Shown in pieces: positions 26,293 to 35,049 of a stretch of DNA of 64,000 nt. The notes under the pieces are model-generated. The model was not told the DNA's origin, made no database searches, and worked only from the letters and a program-made list of their open reading frames with translations. A program made the position numbers and the translations under genes. Each line of letters begins with the position of its first letter. Positions within the stretch are counted from its first letter, which is position 1. This stretch comes from SZUA-309 sp965233675 (GTDB lineage: Bacteria > Pseudomonadota > Gammaproteobacteria > Pseudomonadales > Azotimanducaceae): positions 2,418,001-2,482,000 of the forward strand of contig OZ247498.1 in the NCBI GenBank assembly GCA_965233675.1, read 5' to 3'.

Positions 26293-29200
26293 TCAATTTC
26301 GATCTTCATTGGCGCTGATGCCATTGTGGCCACCGGCCTGTGAACCATGCAACACCCGATACAGCGCCGGTATGACGATGAGTGTCAGCAATGTCGAGGA
26401 AAGAATACCGCCAATCACCACGGTCGCCAGTGGCCGCTGAACTTCTGAGCCGACGCCGGTATTGAAGGCCATGGGCACAAAGCCCAGTGAGGCGACCATG
26501 GCTGTCATCAGCACCGGCCGCAGCCGGGTCAATGCGCCCTCGACGATGGCGGTATCGAGGGCGATGCCTTCATCACGGAGGTCGCGTATGAAGGAGACCA
26601 GCACCAGACCGTTCAGAACGGCGATGCCCGACAGGGCGATGAACCCCACTGCCGCAGAGATCGACAGCGGTATGTCCCGCAGCATCAGCGCAACAACCCC
26701 ACCCGTGAGCGCCAGCGGCACACCGGCGTAGATCACGGCCGCATCCCGAAGCGAGCCGAGGGCTACCACCAGCGCTGCCAGAATGAACAGCAGCGTCACT
26801 GGAATGACGATCATCAGCCGTTCACTGGCAGACTGCAGATTCTGATACGTACCACCGTATTCGACCCAGTATCCGGGTGGCACCACGTCCAGCGCCGTCA
26901 TCGTGCGCTGCACGTCAGCTACGAAGGTACCCAGATCCCTGCCGCGGACGTTGGCCGTCACCACGACCCGCCGTTTACCGTTTTCCCGGTTCACCTGATT
27001 CAAACCTTCCCGGGTCTCCAACCGGGCAACCTCGCCCAGGGGAACGTAGCCACCGTCAGGCAACGCCACCGGCAACTCAGACCAGTCATCCGGATTGGCT
27101 CTCAGCCCTTCCGGCAGGCGCAGGACGATGTCCGCGCGCCGATCGCCTTCATAGAGCTGACTGATCACCCGACCACCCAGACCCGTCGCAACGAGATCCT
27201 GCAGTGCGGCCAGACTGATGCCATAGCGGGCCAGCGCGGTACGATCCGGCACCAGGGTCAGCACCGGCAGTCCTGAAGTCTGTTCCATGGCCACATCCGC
27301 CGCGCCGGGGATGGCAGCCACCGCTGCCTCCACAGCCTCACCGGCTTCGGTCAGCACATCGAAGTCGTCGCCGAACAGTTTGATTGCCAGTTGTGCCCGC
27401 ACCCCGGCCAGCAACTCGTTGAATCGCATCTCGATGGGTTGCAGGTACTCATACTGATTACCCGGCACCACTTCCACGCGCTCCGCCAGCTCTGCGATCA
27501 GCGCCTCCCTGCTCTGCTCCGGATCCGGCCACAGTGCGCGGTCTTTGAGCATGATGAAGGTATCCGCCATGCTCGGCGACATGGGATCCGTGGCGATCTC
27601 CCCGGAGCCGATCCGGGAAAACACCCGCTCCACCTGAGGCAGTTCGGCGACGATTTTTTCCAGCCCGGTCTGCATGTCGATAGCCTGGCTTAACGACGTC
27701 CCCGGAATCCGCAGCGCATGCATGGTGATATCGCCCTCGTCCAGACTGGGTATGAATTCCGTCCCCAGCCGGGAGGCCTGCCAGATCGACACCCCGACCA
27801 GCAGGACGCCGGCCCCGAGCACCACGTACCTGAAACGGAGCGCCACCTGCAGCAGCGGCCGATACGCGGTTCTCAGACTATCCACCACCGGGTTGGCCGC
27901 CTCTCTGACCGACCCTCTGAAGAGCAGGGCCACCGCCGCAGGCACGAAGGTGACGGACAGCACCATGGCGGCAATCAGCGCCATCACCACCGTGATCGCC
28001 ATCGGATGAAACATCTTCCCTTCCACGCCGGTCAGACTGAAGATCGGCAGGTAAACGGCGGTGATGATGAAGACGCCGAACAGGGCCGGGCGGATGACTT
28101 CACGGGTAGCATCGAAGACGATGCGGAGTCGATCCTCGAGGGGCAGCGTACCGGCACCCGCCATACCCAGTCGGCGCATGCAGTTTTCGACGATGATCAC
28201 CGCGCCATCCACGATCAGCCCGAAATCCAGCGCACCCAGACTCATGAGATTGGCGCTGACGCCCGTTCGCACCATCCCGGTCACCGTCATCAGCATGGCC
28301 AGCGGTATCACCGCAGCGGTGAGAAGCGCCGCGCGCACGTTCCTGAGAAAAACAAACAGGACGACAATGACCAGAATGGCCGCCTCGAAGAGGTTCGTGC
28401 GGATGGTGACCAGCGTGTCATCCACCAGCTCCGTACGATCGTAGACAGCGTTCAGACTGATACCCGGCGGTAAGGTGGGCGCAATCTCTTCGAGCCGCGC
28501 GGCCACGGCTGCCGCCACGGTCCGGCTGTTTTCCCCCATCAGCATGAACACCGTGGACAACACCACTTCTTCGCCGGCCTGGGTTGCCGCACCCGCTCGC
28601 AACTCACGACCAAGGCCGACGTCGGCAACGTCGCCGAGCAGAATGGGCACACCCTCTTGGCTGGCGACAGGGATCGCTGCCAGTGCCGCCATGTCCTCCA
28701 CCAGACCAGGCACCCGGATCAGCCACTGAGCGCCCCCGTATTCGATGAAGCCCGCACCCTGATTGCGGTTGTGCCCGGCAATGGCGGCTTGCAGATCGTC
28801 GAAGGTCAGCCCCGCCGCCAGCAGTCGCCCGGGATCCGGGGCGACCAGAATCTCCCGCTTGTAGCCACCGATCGGATTCACCTCCACCACACCACTCACG
28901 CGCAGGAGTTGAGGTTTTACGATCCAGTCGTGGACTGTGCGCAGATCCGTCGGTGTGACCGGCGAGCCATCGGCGTTCACCGCCCCCGGCTGCGCGTCGA
29001 TGGTGAACATGAAAACTTCCCCAAGTCCGGTGGCGATCGGACCGAGCTGAGGCTCTATCCCTTCGGGAAGACTCGCGCGGGCACTGATCAATCGTTCGTT
29101 CACCTGCTGGCGCGCGAAGTAGATGTCTGTTCCCTCTTCAAAAATCACCGTGATCTGCGCCAGGCCATAACGGGAGAACGAACGGGTGCTGACCAGCCGC

Positions 29201-29430
29201 GGCATGCCTGCCATGGCATTTTCCAGATAGAACGTGATGCGCTGCTCCACCTCCAGCGGCGTGAACCCCGGCGCAGGCGCGTTCACGACCACCTGCACAT
29301 TGGTAATGTCCGGTACCGCATCGATGGGCAGCCGGGTGAAGTTCCACAGGCCCAGACCGGCGAGCAGCGCCACGATGAAGCAGACCACACCCCGCCGATC
29401 GACGGAGAGCTTCAGAATAAGATCAAGCAC
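26293..29430 (-). CDS. czcA: HME-RND metal efflux pump (CzcA type)
   Basis: A 1045-residue RND pump with 12 predicted membrane helices and two large periplasmic loops. Helix 4 carries DFGLIVDGAVIIVEN with D402, D408 and E415, the proton-relay residues of Zn/Co/Cd pumps; the Cu/Ag pump CusA has a different motif here. The N-terminus (LPIDAVPDITNVQVVV) is also typical of HME pumps. It works with the adaptor and outer-membrane genes upstream to expel divalent metals across both membranes. Eleven bases separate it from the adaptor gene. The exact metal is not shown by sequence alone. Confidence 0.92.
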   Translation of the reverse strand: MLDLILKLSVDRRGVVCFIVALLAGLGLWNFTRLPIDAVPDITNVQVVVNAPAPGFTPLEVEQRITFYLENAMAGMPRLVSTRSFSRYGLAQITVIFEEGTDIYFARQQVNERLISARASLPEGIEPQLGPIATGLGEVFMFTIDAQPGAVNADGSPVTPTDLRTVHDWIVKPQLLRVSGVVEVNPIGGYKREILVAPDPGRLLAAGLTFDDLQAAIAGHNRNQGAGFIEYGGAQWLIRVPGLVEDMAALAAIPVASQEGVPILLGDVADVGLGRELRAGAATQAGEEVVLSTVFMLMGENSRTVAAAVAARLEEIAPTLPPGISLNAVYDRTELVDDTLVTIRTNLFEAAILVIVVLFVFLRNVRAALLTAAVIPLAMLMTVTGMVRTGVSANLMSLGALDFGLIVDGAVIIVENCMRRLGMAGAGTLPLEDRLRIVFDATREVIRPALFGVFIITAVYLPIFSLTGVEGKMFHPMAITVVMALIAAMVLSVTFVPAAVALLFRGSVREAANPVVDSLRTAYRPLLQVALRFRYVVLGAGVLLVGVSIWQASRLGTEFIPSLDEGDITMHALRIPGTSLSQAIDMQTGLEKIVAELPQVERVFSRIGSGEIATDPMSPSMADTFIMLKDRALWPDPEQSREALIAELAERVEVVPGNQYEYLQPIEMRFNELLAGVRAQLAIKLFGDDFDVLTEAGEAVEAAVAAIPGAADVAMEQTSGLPVLTLVPDRTALARYGISLAALQDLVATGLGGRVISQLYEGDRRADIVLRLPEGLRANPDDWSELPVALPDGGYVPLGEVARLETREGLNQVNRENGKRRVVVTANVRGRDLGTFVADVQRTMTALDVVPPGYWVEYGGTYQNLQSASERLMIVIPVTLLFILAALVVALGSLRDAAVIYAGVPLALTGGVVALMLRDIPLSISAAVGFIALSGIAVLNGLVLVSFIRDLRDEGIALDTAIVEGALTRLRPVLMTAMVASLGFVPMAFNTGVGSEVQRPLATVVIGGILSSTLLTLIVIPALYRVLHGSQAGGHNGISANEDRN

Positions 29431-29441
29431 GGTTTGCGCTC

Positions 29442-30653
29442 CTAATGCTCGTGAACGGCACTGTCTTTGTCGATGTCTGCCTTGACCAGATAGCTGTTCC
29501 TGGTCACGTAGACATCTCCGGCATTGAGGCCGCCAAGCACCTCGACCCGGTCTTCGTCCTGGCGGCCGAGCGTCAGCATCCGGACCTCATAGACCTCGCC
29601 CACCTGCCGGTACACCACCGTGAAATCTCTGAAGCGTTGCAGCGCATTGCGCCGTACCGCCAGATCGACCTCGTGTCTGGCCGCGGTCACCCGGCCCTGG
29701 AGATGCATGCCGGGCAGCAATTGAGCGTCGTCGTTCGCGAGCTCGACCCGGGCCAGCACGGACTGATCCGGTTCTGTCTCCAGCGCGATCCAGCTGATCC
29801 GGCCTGCGCCGACCTGCTCACCGGTGGTATTGAAAACAGCCACGTCCTGGCCGACCCGGACCCTCGAGCGATCCGCCGGGAACACTTTGAACAGCGCCCA
29901 GACCCTGTCCGGGTCCACCAGACGGAACAGCGGTCTATCCAGAGTCTGTTCCCCCGCATTCGCCAGACGTTCCACGATCACTCCACCGGCGGGTGCCGGG
30001 ATCCCATAGGTTTTCAGGCTCTCGTCACTTTCAACCTCCGCCAGGGTGTCTCCCGGCTGCACCCGGTCACCGGCCTGGACCGCCACGGAACGGATGACGC
30101 CGGGGAAACGGGCCTGAACCAGCCAGGTCCGGGCGGGATCAGCAGTCACCGTGCCGAAAACCTGAACGGTCTCATTGATCACGCCCGGCCCGGCCGTGGC
30201 CACTTCCAGACCGAACTCCGCTGCCATCTCCGGCAGGATTCTGGTCCGACCTTCGAGGCTCTCGTACTGCCAGCGATAGGATTCGCCCGCCTGCAGAAGC
30301 GTGACGCCCACCTCGAAGGAATGCGGTTCGCGAACCGCCCCGTCACTCACCAGCCTGTCATCCAGCGGCCGGAATTCAAGCACGTCCCGTTCACCCCCCA
30401 GACGATCCAGCGTCACCTTCAGTTCGACGGATTCAGGCGATACCCGCTCACCCCTTCGCTGCACCCAGGCGTGAAACACCGGGGTTCCCGTGTCCTCGAA
30501 GATCTGCAGTTCGACGGTTACCTCACCCTGCTCGAGCAGTCTGCCGCCATGTTCGCCGGTCTGCTGGACGTCATCATGGTCGTGGGCATCGCCTGATTCA
30601 GGCGTACAGCCGATCACGAGCAACCAGATCAGCAATCCAAAGGTCGGTTTCAT
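29442..30653 (-). CDS. czcB: RND efflux adaptor lipoprotein (CzcB type)
   Basis: A 403-residue membrane fusion protein. The N-terminal LLVIGC is a lipobox (Cys 16), followed by a short His/Asp patch (DAHDHDD) that may hold metal. The barrel-sandwich lipoyl segment (VIRSVAVQAGDRVQPGDTLAEVES) and the beta-barrel domain (GQDVAVFNTTGEQVGAGRISWI) are clear. Its start codon overlaps the stop of the outer-membrane gene by one base (TGATG). It bridges the RND pump and the outer-membrane channel and may pass metal to the pump. Confidence 0.88.
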   Translation of the reverse strand: MKPTFGLLIWLLVIGCTPESGDAHDHDDVQQTGEHGGRLLEQGEVTVELQIFEDTGTPVFHAWVQRRGERVSPESVELKVTLDRLGGERDVLEFRPLDDRLVSDGAVREPHSFEVGVTLLQAGESYRWQYESLEGRTRILPEMAAEFGLEVATAGPGVINETVQVFGTVTADPARTWLVQARFPGVIRSVAVQAGDRVQPGDTLAEVESDESLKTYGIPAPAGGVIVERLANAGEQTLDRPLFRLVDPDRVWALFKVFPADRSRVRVGQDVAVFNTTGEQVGAGRISWIALETEPDQSVLARVELANDDAQLLPGMHLQGRVTAARHEVDLAVRRNALQRFRDFTVVYRQVGEVYEVRMLTLGRQDEDRVEVLGGLNAGDVYVTRNSYLVKADIDKDSAVHEH

Positions 30654-31942
30654 CAGAGATTCTCCTCATTCACCTCGGCCGTCGAGCCGACCGTGGTGCC
30701 GGTCAGACGTTCGATGGCGACACGATTTGTCTGACCCAGGTAGTTTTCTTCCAGGAAGGTATGGCGCGCCTCGAGCAGCGCCTGCTGCGCCTGACGAAGC
30801 TCGAAGTAGCTGAAACGGCCGGCGGTATAAGCGTCCCCCGCATCGTTGACCACGGATTCGAGTAACGGGATGACCTCCTCACCAATGGCCGCCGCGCGAT
30901 GCAGGTTGTGACTTAACGCCTGATGCAGGCGGTACAGGGTGGTTTCTATCTCCAGGCGCCGGGCGACGAGCGCCGCATCCGCCAGGGCCGCTTCCGCACG
31001 GGCGCTTTCGATCTGCCCGACGTTGGGGGCAGCACGACCAATCGGCAGTGTCAGGCCGGCCACGAAGGCCACTTCGTCCGTGGTACCGAGATAACGCGCG
31101 CCCGTGCGCACCAACCAGTCCTGCTTCGATTGTGCTTCCGCCAGCGCCAGTTCCGCCTGCTTCACCCGGCCACGGGTCAGGTACTGATTGATGCCGGGGG
31201 AAGCGGCCACCCTGGCGAGCAGCTCGGAGTAGCTATCGGGTGCGGGGTGTTTGTTCAGGTCACCCACCGCTGTGGTGAAGTCCGTGCCCGCAGCACCCCA
31301 GTGGGATGCCAGGGCCCTTTTCGAGACCAGCAGTTCGTGGGAGACATCCTCTTCCGCCAGCCGCGCCCAGGCCAGGTCAGCTTCCGCTCTGGCCTGGTCA
31401 ATCGCGGAAGAGCGGCCCACCCGCACACTTTCCGCCACCGTTGCCAGGGCTTCTTCCCCCAGACGAACGGCTGTACTCGCGAGCGCCAGGCGTTCCTGGT
31501 CTCTGAGCACGTCGAGAAAGGCATCGGCGGTGTCTGCGGCCACGTCCAGTCGGCGCAACTCGGTCGTAACTGATGCGGCATCGACCGCGGCCTGTGCCGC
31601 CGTGAGGCGACGTTGCCGTTTACCCCGCTCGAGCACCCAGATCAGACTCAAGGTCGTTTCCGCATACCCGAAATCTTCGTGCAGGTCCGAGCCGAGAAAG
31701 TTCTCCACTTCCAGGTCGAGGCCCACTCTCGGTCGAACCCCTGCCTGACGCAACCGACCGGTTTCTATCTCGCGCTCGTGGGTCGACAGGGCAAGCGCCG
31801 GATGGCGGACCAGTGCCCGCTCGACTGCCATCTTCAGCGTCATTGCCGGGCGCTCTTCCGGGGCCGCGGTCAGCGGCGACAGCAGAATCAGAAGGCTCAG
31901 ACAGATTCGAACCACGTCTCGATACGTGAGTGCTGCCCACAT
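30653..31942 (-). CDS. czcC: TolC-like outer-membrane factor (CzcC type)
   Basis: A 429-residue exported protein with a signal peptide (LSLLILLSPLTAAP), long helical stretches and two internal repeats (LALSTHEREIETGRLRQAGVRPRVGLDLEVE; ARAEADLAWARLAEEDVS), as in the outer-membrane efflux protein family. It forms the trimeric channel of the Czc-type complex. The small His-rich gene 79 bases upstream and the adaptor gene directly downstream place it second in the operon. Confidence 0.88.
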   Translation of the reverse strand: MWAALTYRDVVRICLSLLILLSPLTAAPEERPAMTLKMAVERALVRHPALALSTHEREIETGRLRQAGVRPRVGLDLEVENFLGSDLHEDFGYAETTLSLIWVLERGKRQRRLTAAQAAVDAASVTTELRRLDVAADTADAFLDVLRDQERLALASTAVRLGEEALATVAESVRVGRSSAIDQARAEADLAWARLAEEDVSHELLVSKRALASHWGAAGTDFTTAVGDLNKHPAPDSYSELLARVAASPGINQYLTRGRVKQAELALAEAQSKQDWLVRTGARYLGTTDEVAFVAGLTLPIGRAAPNVGQIESARAEAALADAALVARRLEIETTLYRLHQALSHNLHRAAAIGEEVIPLLESVVNDAGDAYTAGRFSYFELRQAQQALLEARHTFLEENYLGQTNRVAIERLTGTTVGSTAEVNEENL

Positions 31943-32021
31943 ATCACCAACTCCTTTTCGCGCTCAGGGGCGCATCCATGAACTGACAGCTGCCACAGGC
32001 AGCTCTTCAAGAAGGACGGAT

Positions 32022-32378
32022 TCAGGTGAGGCGTGGCGGTGCGCGTAATGGGGGTCGCCAACGAGCCTGTCGACGACGAGCGGGCGCCGGTTCTCCGACA
32101 AAGCGGAGGAAGTAAGCGCGGACGGGGGGAATCAGCAGGGTCAGCCCGAGAACAGGCAACAGAAATGCCAGCTTTGCCCAGAGCGTGCCGAGCTCGAATA
32201 TGGTCACGTCCACATCGGCGGAATGATCATGACCATCCGGATCAGCATCGTGCACATGTTCCGCGTGCAGTTGCATACCATCGGTATGCACATTCGCATG
32301 CATGTGCAGTCCCGCGCTCTGCAGAACGAGCAGCGCAGCGATCGATAGCAGCAGAATGAATCCGGCAAATCGGCACAT
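32022..32378 (-). CDS. Small His-rich membrane protein at head of metal efflux operon
   Basis: A 118-residue protein with an N-terminal hydrophobic segment (FILLLSIAALLVLQSAG), a loop rich in His and Asp (HMHANVH, HAEHVHDADPDGHDHSADVD), a second hydrophobic segment (about 68-90) and a basic tail. The loop has about nine His within 35 residues, a plausible periplasmic metal-binding patch. It lies 79 bases upstream of the czcC-type gene on the same strand. A role in metal sensing or buffering is inferred from composition and context. Confidence 0.65.
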   Translation of the reverse strand: MCRFAGFILLLSIAALLVLQSAGLHMHANVHTDGMQLHAEHVHDADPDGHDHSADVDVTIFELGTLWAKLAFLLPVLGLTLLIPPVRAYFLRFVGEPAPARRRQARWRPPLRAPPRLT

Positions 32379-32437
32379 GGGGGAACTATAGCGCGATTCT
32401 GAACGATGTCCCTAGGGGAAGACCGCAGGTCGGGGAA

Positions 32438-33775
32438 TCAGCTGAGCGGTGAGAACATCAGCAGCGTTTTTTCCGCGGTCGGTTTCAGGACCAGTTCCAG
32501 ACCTTCGTCTGAGCGCCGTGCATCCTGCATCTGAAAGCCCTCGGTGGCGAAGTGCAGGCCGGACAGCCACCAGCCATTGTCGATCATCCGGGTCTCGCCC
32601 TGCCCCAGATCATGGACGCTGACAATCGTGGTGCCCGGATCTTCCAGGTGCACGAACCGTTTCCGGCAGGTGGCCCGTTCCTGCCGGGAGACCCGGCAGC
32701 GCAGCCAGGCAGTGGTGCCTTCCAGGGTCCGCCAGCGGATGCCGGCCACCGGCACCCGGCCTGAGGTCGGCTCGACGACGCTGCGGGCTTCGGTGTGCAG
32801 ATCCCGTTCCATCCAGCCCGTCATCTGCCGGTTCCCGACCGCCTGACAGATCGGGTGCGGTTCGAACGTTTCCGCCGCCTGCGCCGGTGCATCCAGCTTC
32901 GCCCGGGCCAGTGCCGGAAACGCATAGCAGGTGGCGTCGAGCGGGTCGCTCATGGTTTTTGGCAACATGGGTTCGCCGGCCAGCGCGTGCCAGGTGAGCC
33001 AGGCGCCCAACGCCGGATAACCGGAGGCGGTGCCCGTCGCATTGGTCATGGCGCCGAAGACAACCGGCAGGCTCGGGTGGGAAAAGCGGGTAATCTCGGC
33101 GACAAGATCCGGCAGCAAGCCCTGCACACTGTCGTGCAGCCGGGCAGAGCGACGCCACAGACCGAGCGCCCAGAGTTCCCGGGCATAGGCTGCCGGGTCA
33201 CCGAAGCGTCGCTCCGCAAGCGCTTCAAGCCCCGCCAGAGCCACATCGGTGGCCAGACGCTCCCCCCGCCACTGGTCGCCGAATTCCAGTTCGAGCCAGG
33301 CAGCAATCATCGCCCCGGAAGTGGTCCCGGGCGTGCTCTGTTCTTTGTCTCTGATCGCAAGTCTGATGGCCTCGAGCACCCGGGCACAGCGCTTGTCGCC
33401 CAGCAGCTGGCCGTAGTCCCGATACATGACGCCCAGAAACGACCCCACGATTTCCCGGGAATCAGGATCCATGACCTGAGTCCGATTGCCATCGGGTGTC
33501 CAGAGCAGTGGGAAGGCACCCCGTTCAGGATCCCGTCGAACCCGATTCTGCAATGGGAGAATGGTATCTATGAGCAGCCGGGCCAGGCCGAGTTCGGTAT
33601 TGCGCCCTGGCGCCGCCGCCGTCCGCGCCAGCAGCAGCCCGGCAAAGGCGAGTGTCTCCTGAACCGCCCGGAAGCGGGGATCGGCGGTCGTGCGCAGCAG
33701 GCAGTGCTGCTCGTCGTATCGCGTCAGCGTAAGCCGGATGGCCTGATCGACGAGGGCTTTCTGATGTGACTCCAT
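32438..33775 (-). CDS. Unknown 445-residue protein, downstream of bactofilins
   Basis: A soluble protein without signal peptide. The N-terminal two thirds is helical with internal periodicity (AFAGLLLARTAA, RLLIDTILPLQNRV, ELWALGLWRRSARLHD, ALGAWLTWHALAGEP), suggesting an alpha/alpha-toroid. The C-terminal third is beta-rich (AGIRWRTLEGTTAWLRCRVSRQERATCRKRFVHLE). That combination resembles polysaccharide lyases and glycoside hydrolases of the (alpha/alpha)6 type, but I see no catalytic motif I can name. It lies 114 bases after the second bactofilin gene on the same strand and may share its transcript. Confidence 0.6.
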   Translation of the reverse strand: MESHQKALVDQAIRLTLTRYDEQHCLLRTTADPRFRAVQETLAFAGLLLARTAAAPGRNTELGLARLLIDTILPLQNRVRRDPERGAFPLLWTPDGNRTQVMDPDSREIVGSFLGVMYRDYGQLLGDKRCARVLEAIRLAIRDKEQSTPGTTSGAMIAAWLELEFGDQWRGERLATDVALAGLEALAERRFGDPAAYARELWALGLWRRSARLHDSVQGLLPDLVAEITRFSHPSLPVVFGAMTNATGTASGYPALGAWLTWHALAGEPMLPKTMSDPLDATCYAFPALARAKLDAPAQAAETFEPHPICQAVGNRQMTGWMERDLHTEARSVVEPTSGRVPVAGIRWRTLEGTTAWLRCRVSRQERATCRKRFVHLEDPGTTIVSVHDLGQGETRMIDNGWWLSGLHFATEGFQMQDARRSDEGLELVLKPTAEKTLLMFSPLS

Positions 33776-33823
33776 GCTGGCTCTAATGCCCTCTCAGAAG
33801 GCAGCGCGGCCGCCCAGTCCCGG

Positions 33824-33859
33824 ACGGCTATCGGTACGGCTATCGATAGGGCTATCGCT
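33824..33859. repeat. Three 12-bp tandem repeats
   Basis: ACGGCTATCGGT, ACGGCTATCGAT and AGGGCTATCGCT stand head to tail just after the stop of the second bactofilin gene. Each differs from the next at one to three positions. They lie between that gene and the unknown 445-residue gene. Confidence 0.7.
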
Positions 33860-33889
33860 ACGCCTGGTCCCAGCGACGATCAGCGCCAA

Positions 33890-34372
33890 TCAGTGCTTGG
33901 GGCTTTTCGACAGGTCCATGTCCACGGTGCCGCTGAACTGCGCGCCATCCGCGATACTGATGCGGGCGGTATAAACGTTACCGCGCACATCGGCAGAGTC
34001 TCTGATCACGACGGATTCGGCACCCACGATGTTGCCATCCACCGTGCCTTCGATCACCAGATTCTTCGCGTCGATGTCGGCATTGACCACACCCGATACA
34101 CCGATGGTGAGCTGGCTGGCCGTATGCTTGATGGAACCTTCCACACGCCCTTCCACCAGCATGTCTTCTGCGGCTTCCACCTCGCCCTTCACAAACAGGG
34201 TCTTGCCGATCACGGACAGGCCATCGGAGGCCGTCGATGTGGCAGGCACTGGTGCGGGCTTCTGTTGTGTCTTCGTGTTCATGGGCGCACTGTCCTTTCG
34301 CGCTGTCTCAGCGGCTGCTTTCACTTCAGGTGCCGTGGTGACTTCCGGTTCATCTCTTTCAAACAGTTTCAT
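33890..34372 (-). CDS. Bactofilin (polymer-forming cytoskeletal protein)
   Basis: 160 residues from ATG 34372, which has GAGGAAA upstream and follows the previous stop by 16 bases; the frame extends to 34468 but that part overlaps the upstream gene. The central domain (about 55-150) is the right-handed beta-helix with short repeating turns (GLSVIGKTLFVKGEVEA, DMLVEGRVEGSIK, NLVIEGTVDGNIVG, ADVRGNVYTARISI). Bactofilins self-assemble without nucleotide into filaments and often localise cell-wall or polysaccharide enzymes. The N-terminal tail is disordered and rich in Pro and Lys. Confidence 0.9.
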   Translation of the reverse strand: MKLFERDEPEVTTAPEVKAAAETARKDSAPMNTKTQQKPAPVPATSTASDGLSVIGKTLFVKGEVEAAEDMLVEGRVEGSIKHTASQLTIGVSGVVNADIDAKNLVIEGTVDGNIVGAESVVIRDSADVRGNVYTARISIADGAQFSGTVDMDLSKSPKH

Positions 34373-34388
34373 GTCCGTTTCCTCTGCT

Positions 34389-34979
34389 TCAGGGAGCGCT
34401 TGCGCTGTCTGTGGGCGTGGCGCCGCCTTCTTTTTCCTCGGCAGCATTGGCTGCGTCCTTGGTTTCACTGGAAGCCTGCTTGCTGACCGATGACTTGATC
34501 CCGGCAGTCTTGCTCGCCGACTTCATCTCGGTGCCGGTCTGCTCCCGGAACCGGCGCTCGATGGCGTCCACATCCGAGTCCATGTCGATGGCACCTTTGA
34601 ACGAAGCGCCTTCGAGCACACCCACGCGAGGGGCGTAGACGTTGCCGTTCACGTTCCCCGTCTCGGCGATCTGCACCCTTTCGGTGCCATATACGTTTCC
34701 GTCCACCGTACCTTCGACCAGCACTTCCCGGGCTTTGACCTCCGCCGCCACTGTGCCTTGTGCATGCACGGTGACCGTCGCACTGTGATCGATGAAACCT
34801 TCCACACGGCCCCGGACCAGCAGGTCTTCCTCCGCGGTGACTTCACCTCTGATCACGACGGTTGAGCCGATCAGGGACTGACCGGTTGATGTGGAGGACG
34901 AAGGACCGGATCTGGCATCGTAACCAGGCTGCCAGCTGTTCGTACGACTGCCGGCCTGAACATCAGATTGCTCGCTCAT
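34389..34979 (-). CDS. Bactofilin, second paralogue
   Basis: A 196-residue bactofilin: a Ser/Gly-rich N-tail (about 1-33), beta-helix core (about 34-135; SLIGSTVVIRGEVTAEED, LLVRGRVEGFIDH, VLVEGTVDGNVYGTE, VNGNVYAPRVGVLEGASFKG) and a long charged Ala/Lys/Glu tail. It is the first gene of the pair; the two cores are clearly paralogous but the tails are not, so they may co-polymerise or bind different partners. Confidence 0.9.
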   Translation of the reverse strand: MSEQSDVQAGSRTNSWQPGYDARSGPSSSTSTGQSLIGSTVVIRGEVTAEEDLLVRGRVEGFIDHSATVTVHAQGTVAAEVKAREVLVEGTVDGNVYGTERVQIAETGNVNGNVYAPRVGVLEGASFKGAIDMDSDVDAIERRFREQTGTEMKSASKTAGIKSSVSKQASSETKDAANAAEEKEGGATPTDSASAP

Positions 34980-35049
34980 CGGAATATCCCTGTAACCAGT
35001 GGGGATATCGGACTATAGAAGAGGTGTCGCCATCGACCGGCGACCTGGT

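Noticed and set aside
26293..29430. Cu/Ag pump (CusA) assignment
   Set aside because: The helix 4 motif DFG..VDGA....EN with D402, D408 and E415 is that of the Zn/Co/Cd/Ni type.
33824..33859. Tandem repeats as a CRISPR array
   Set aside because: Units of 12 bp are contiguous without spacers, and no cas genes are present.
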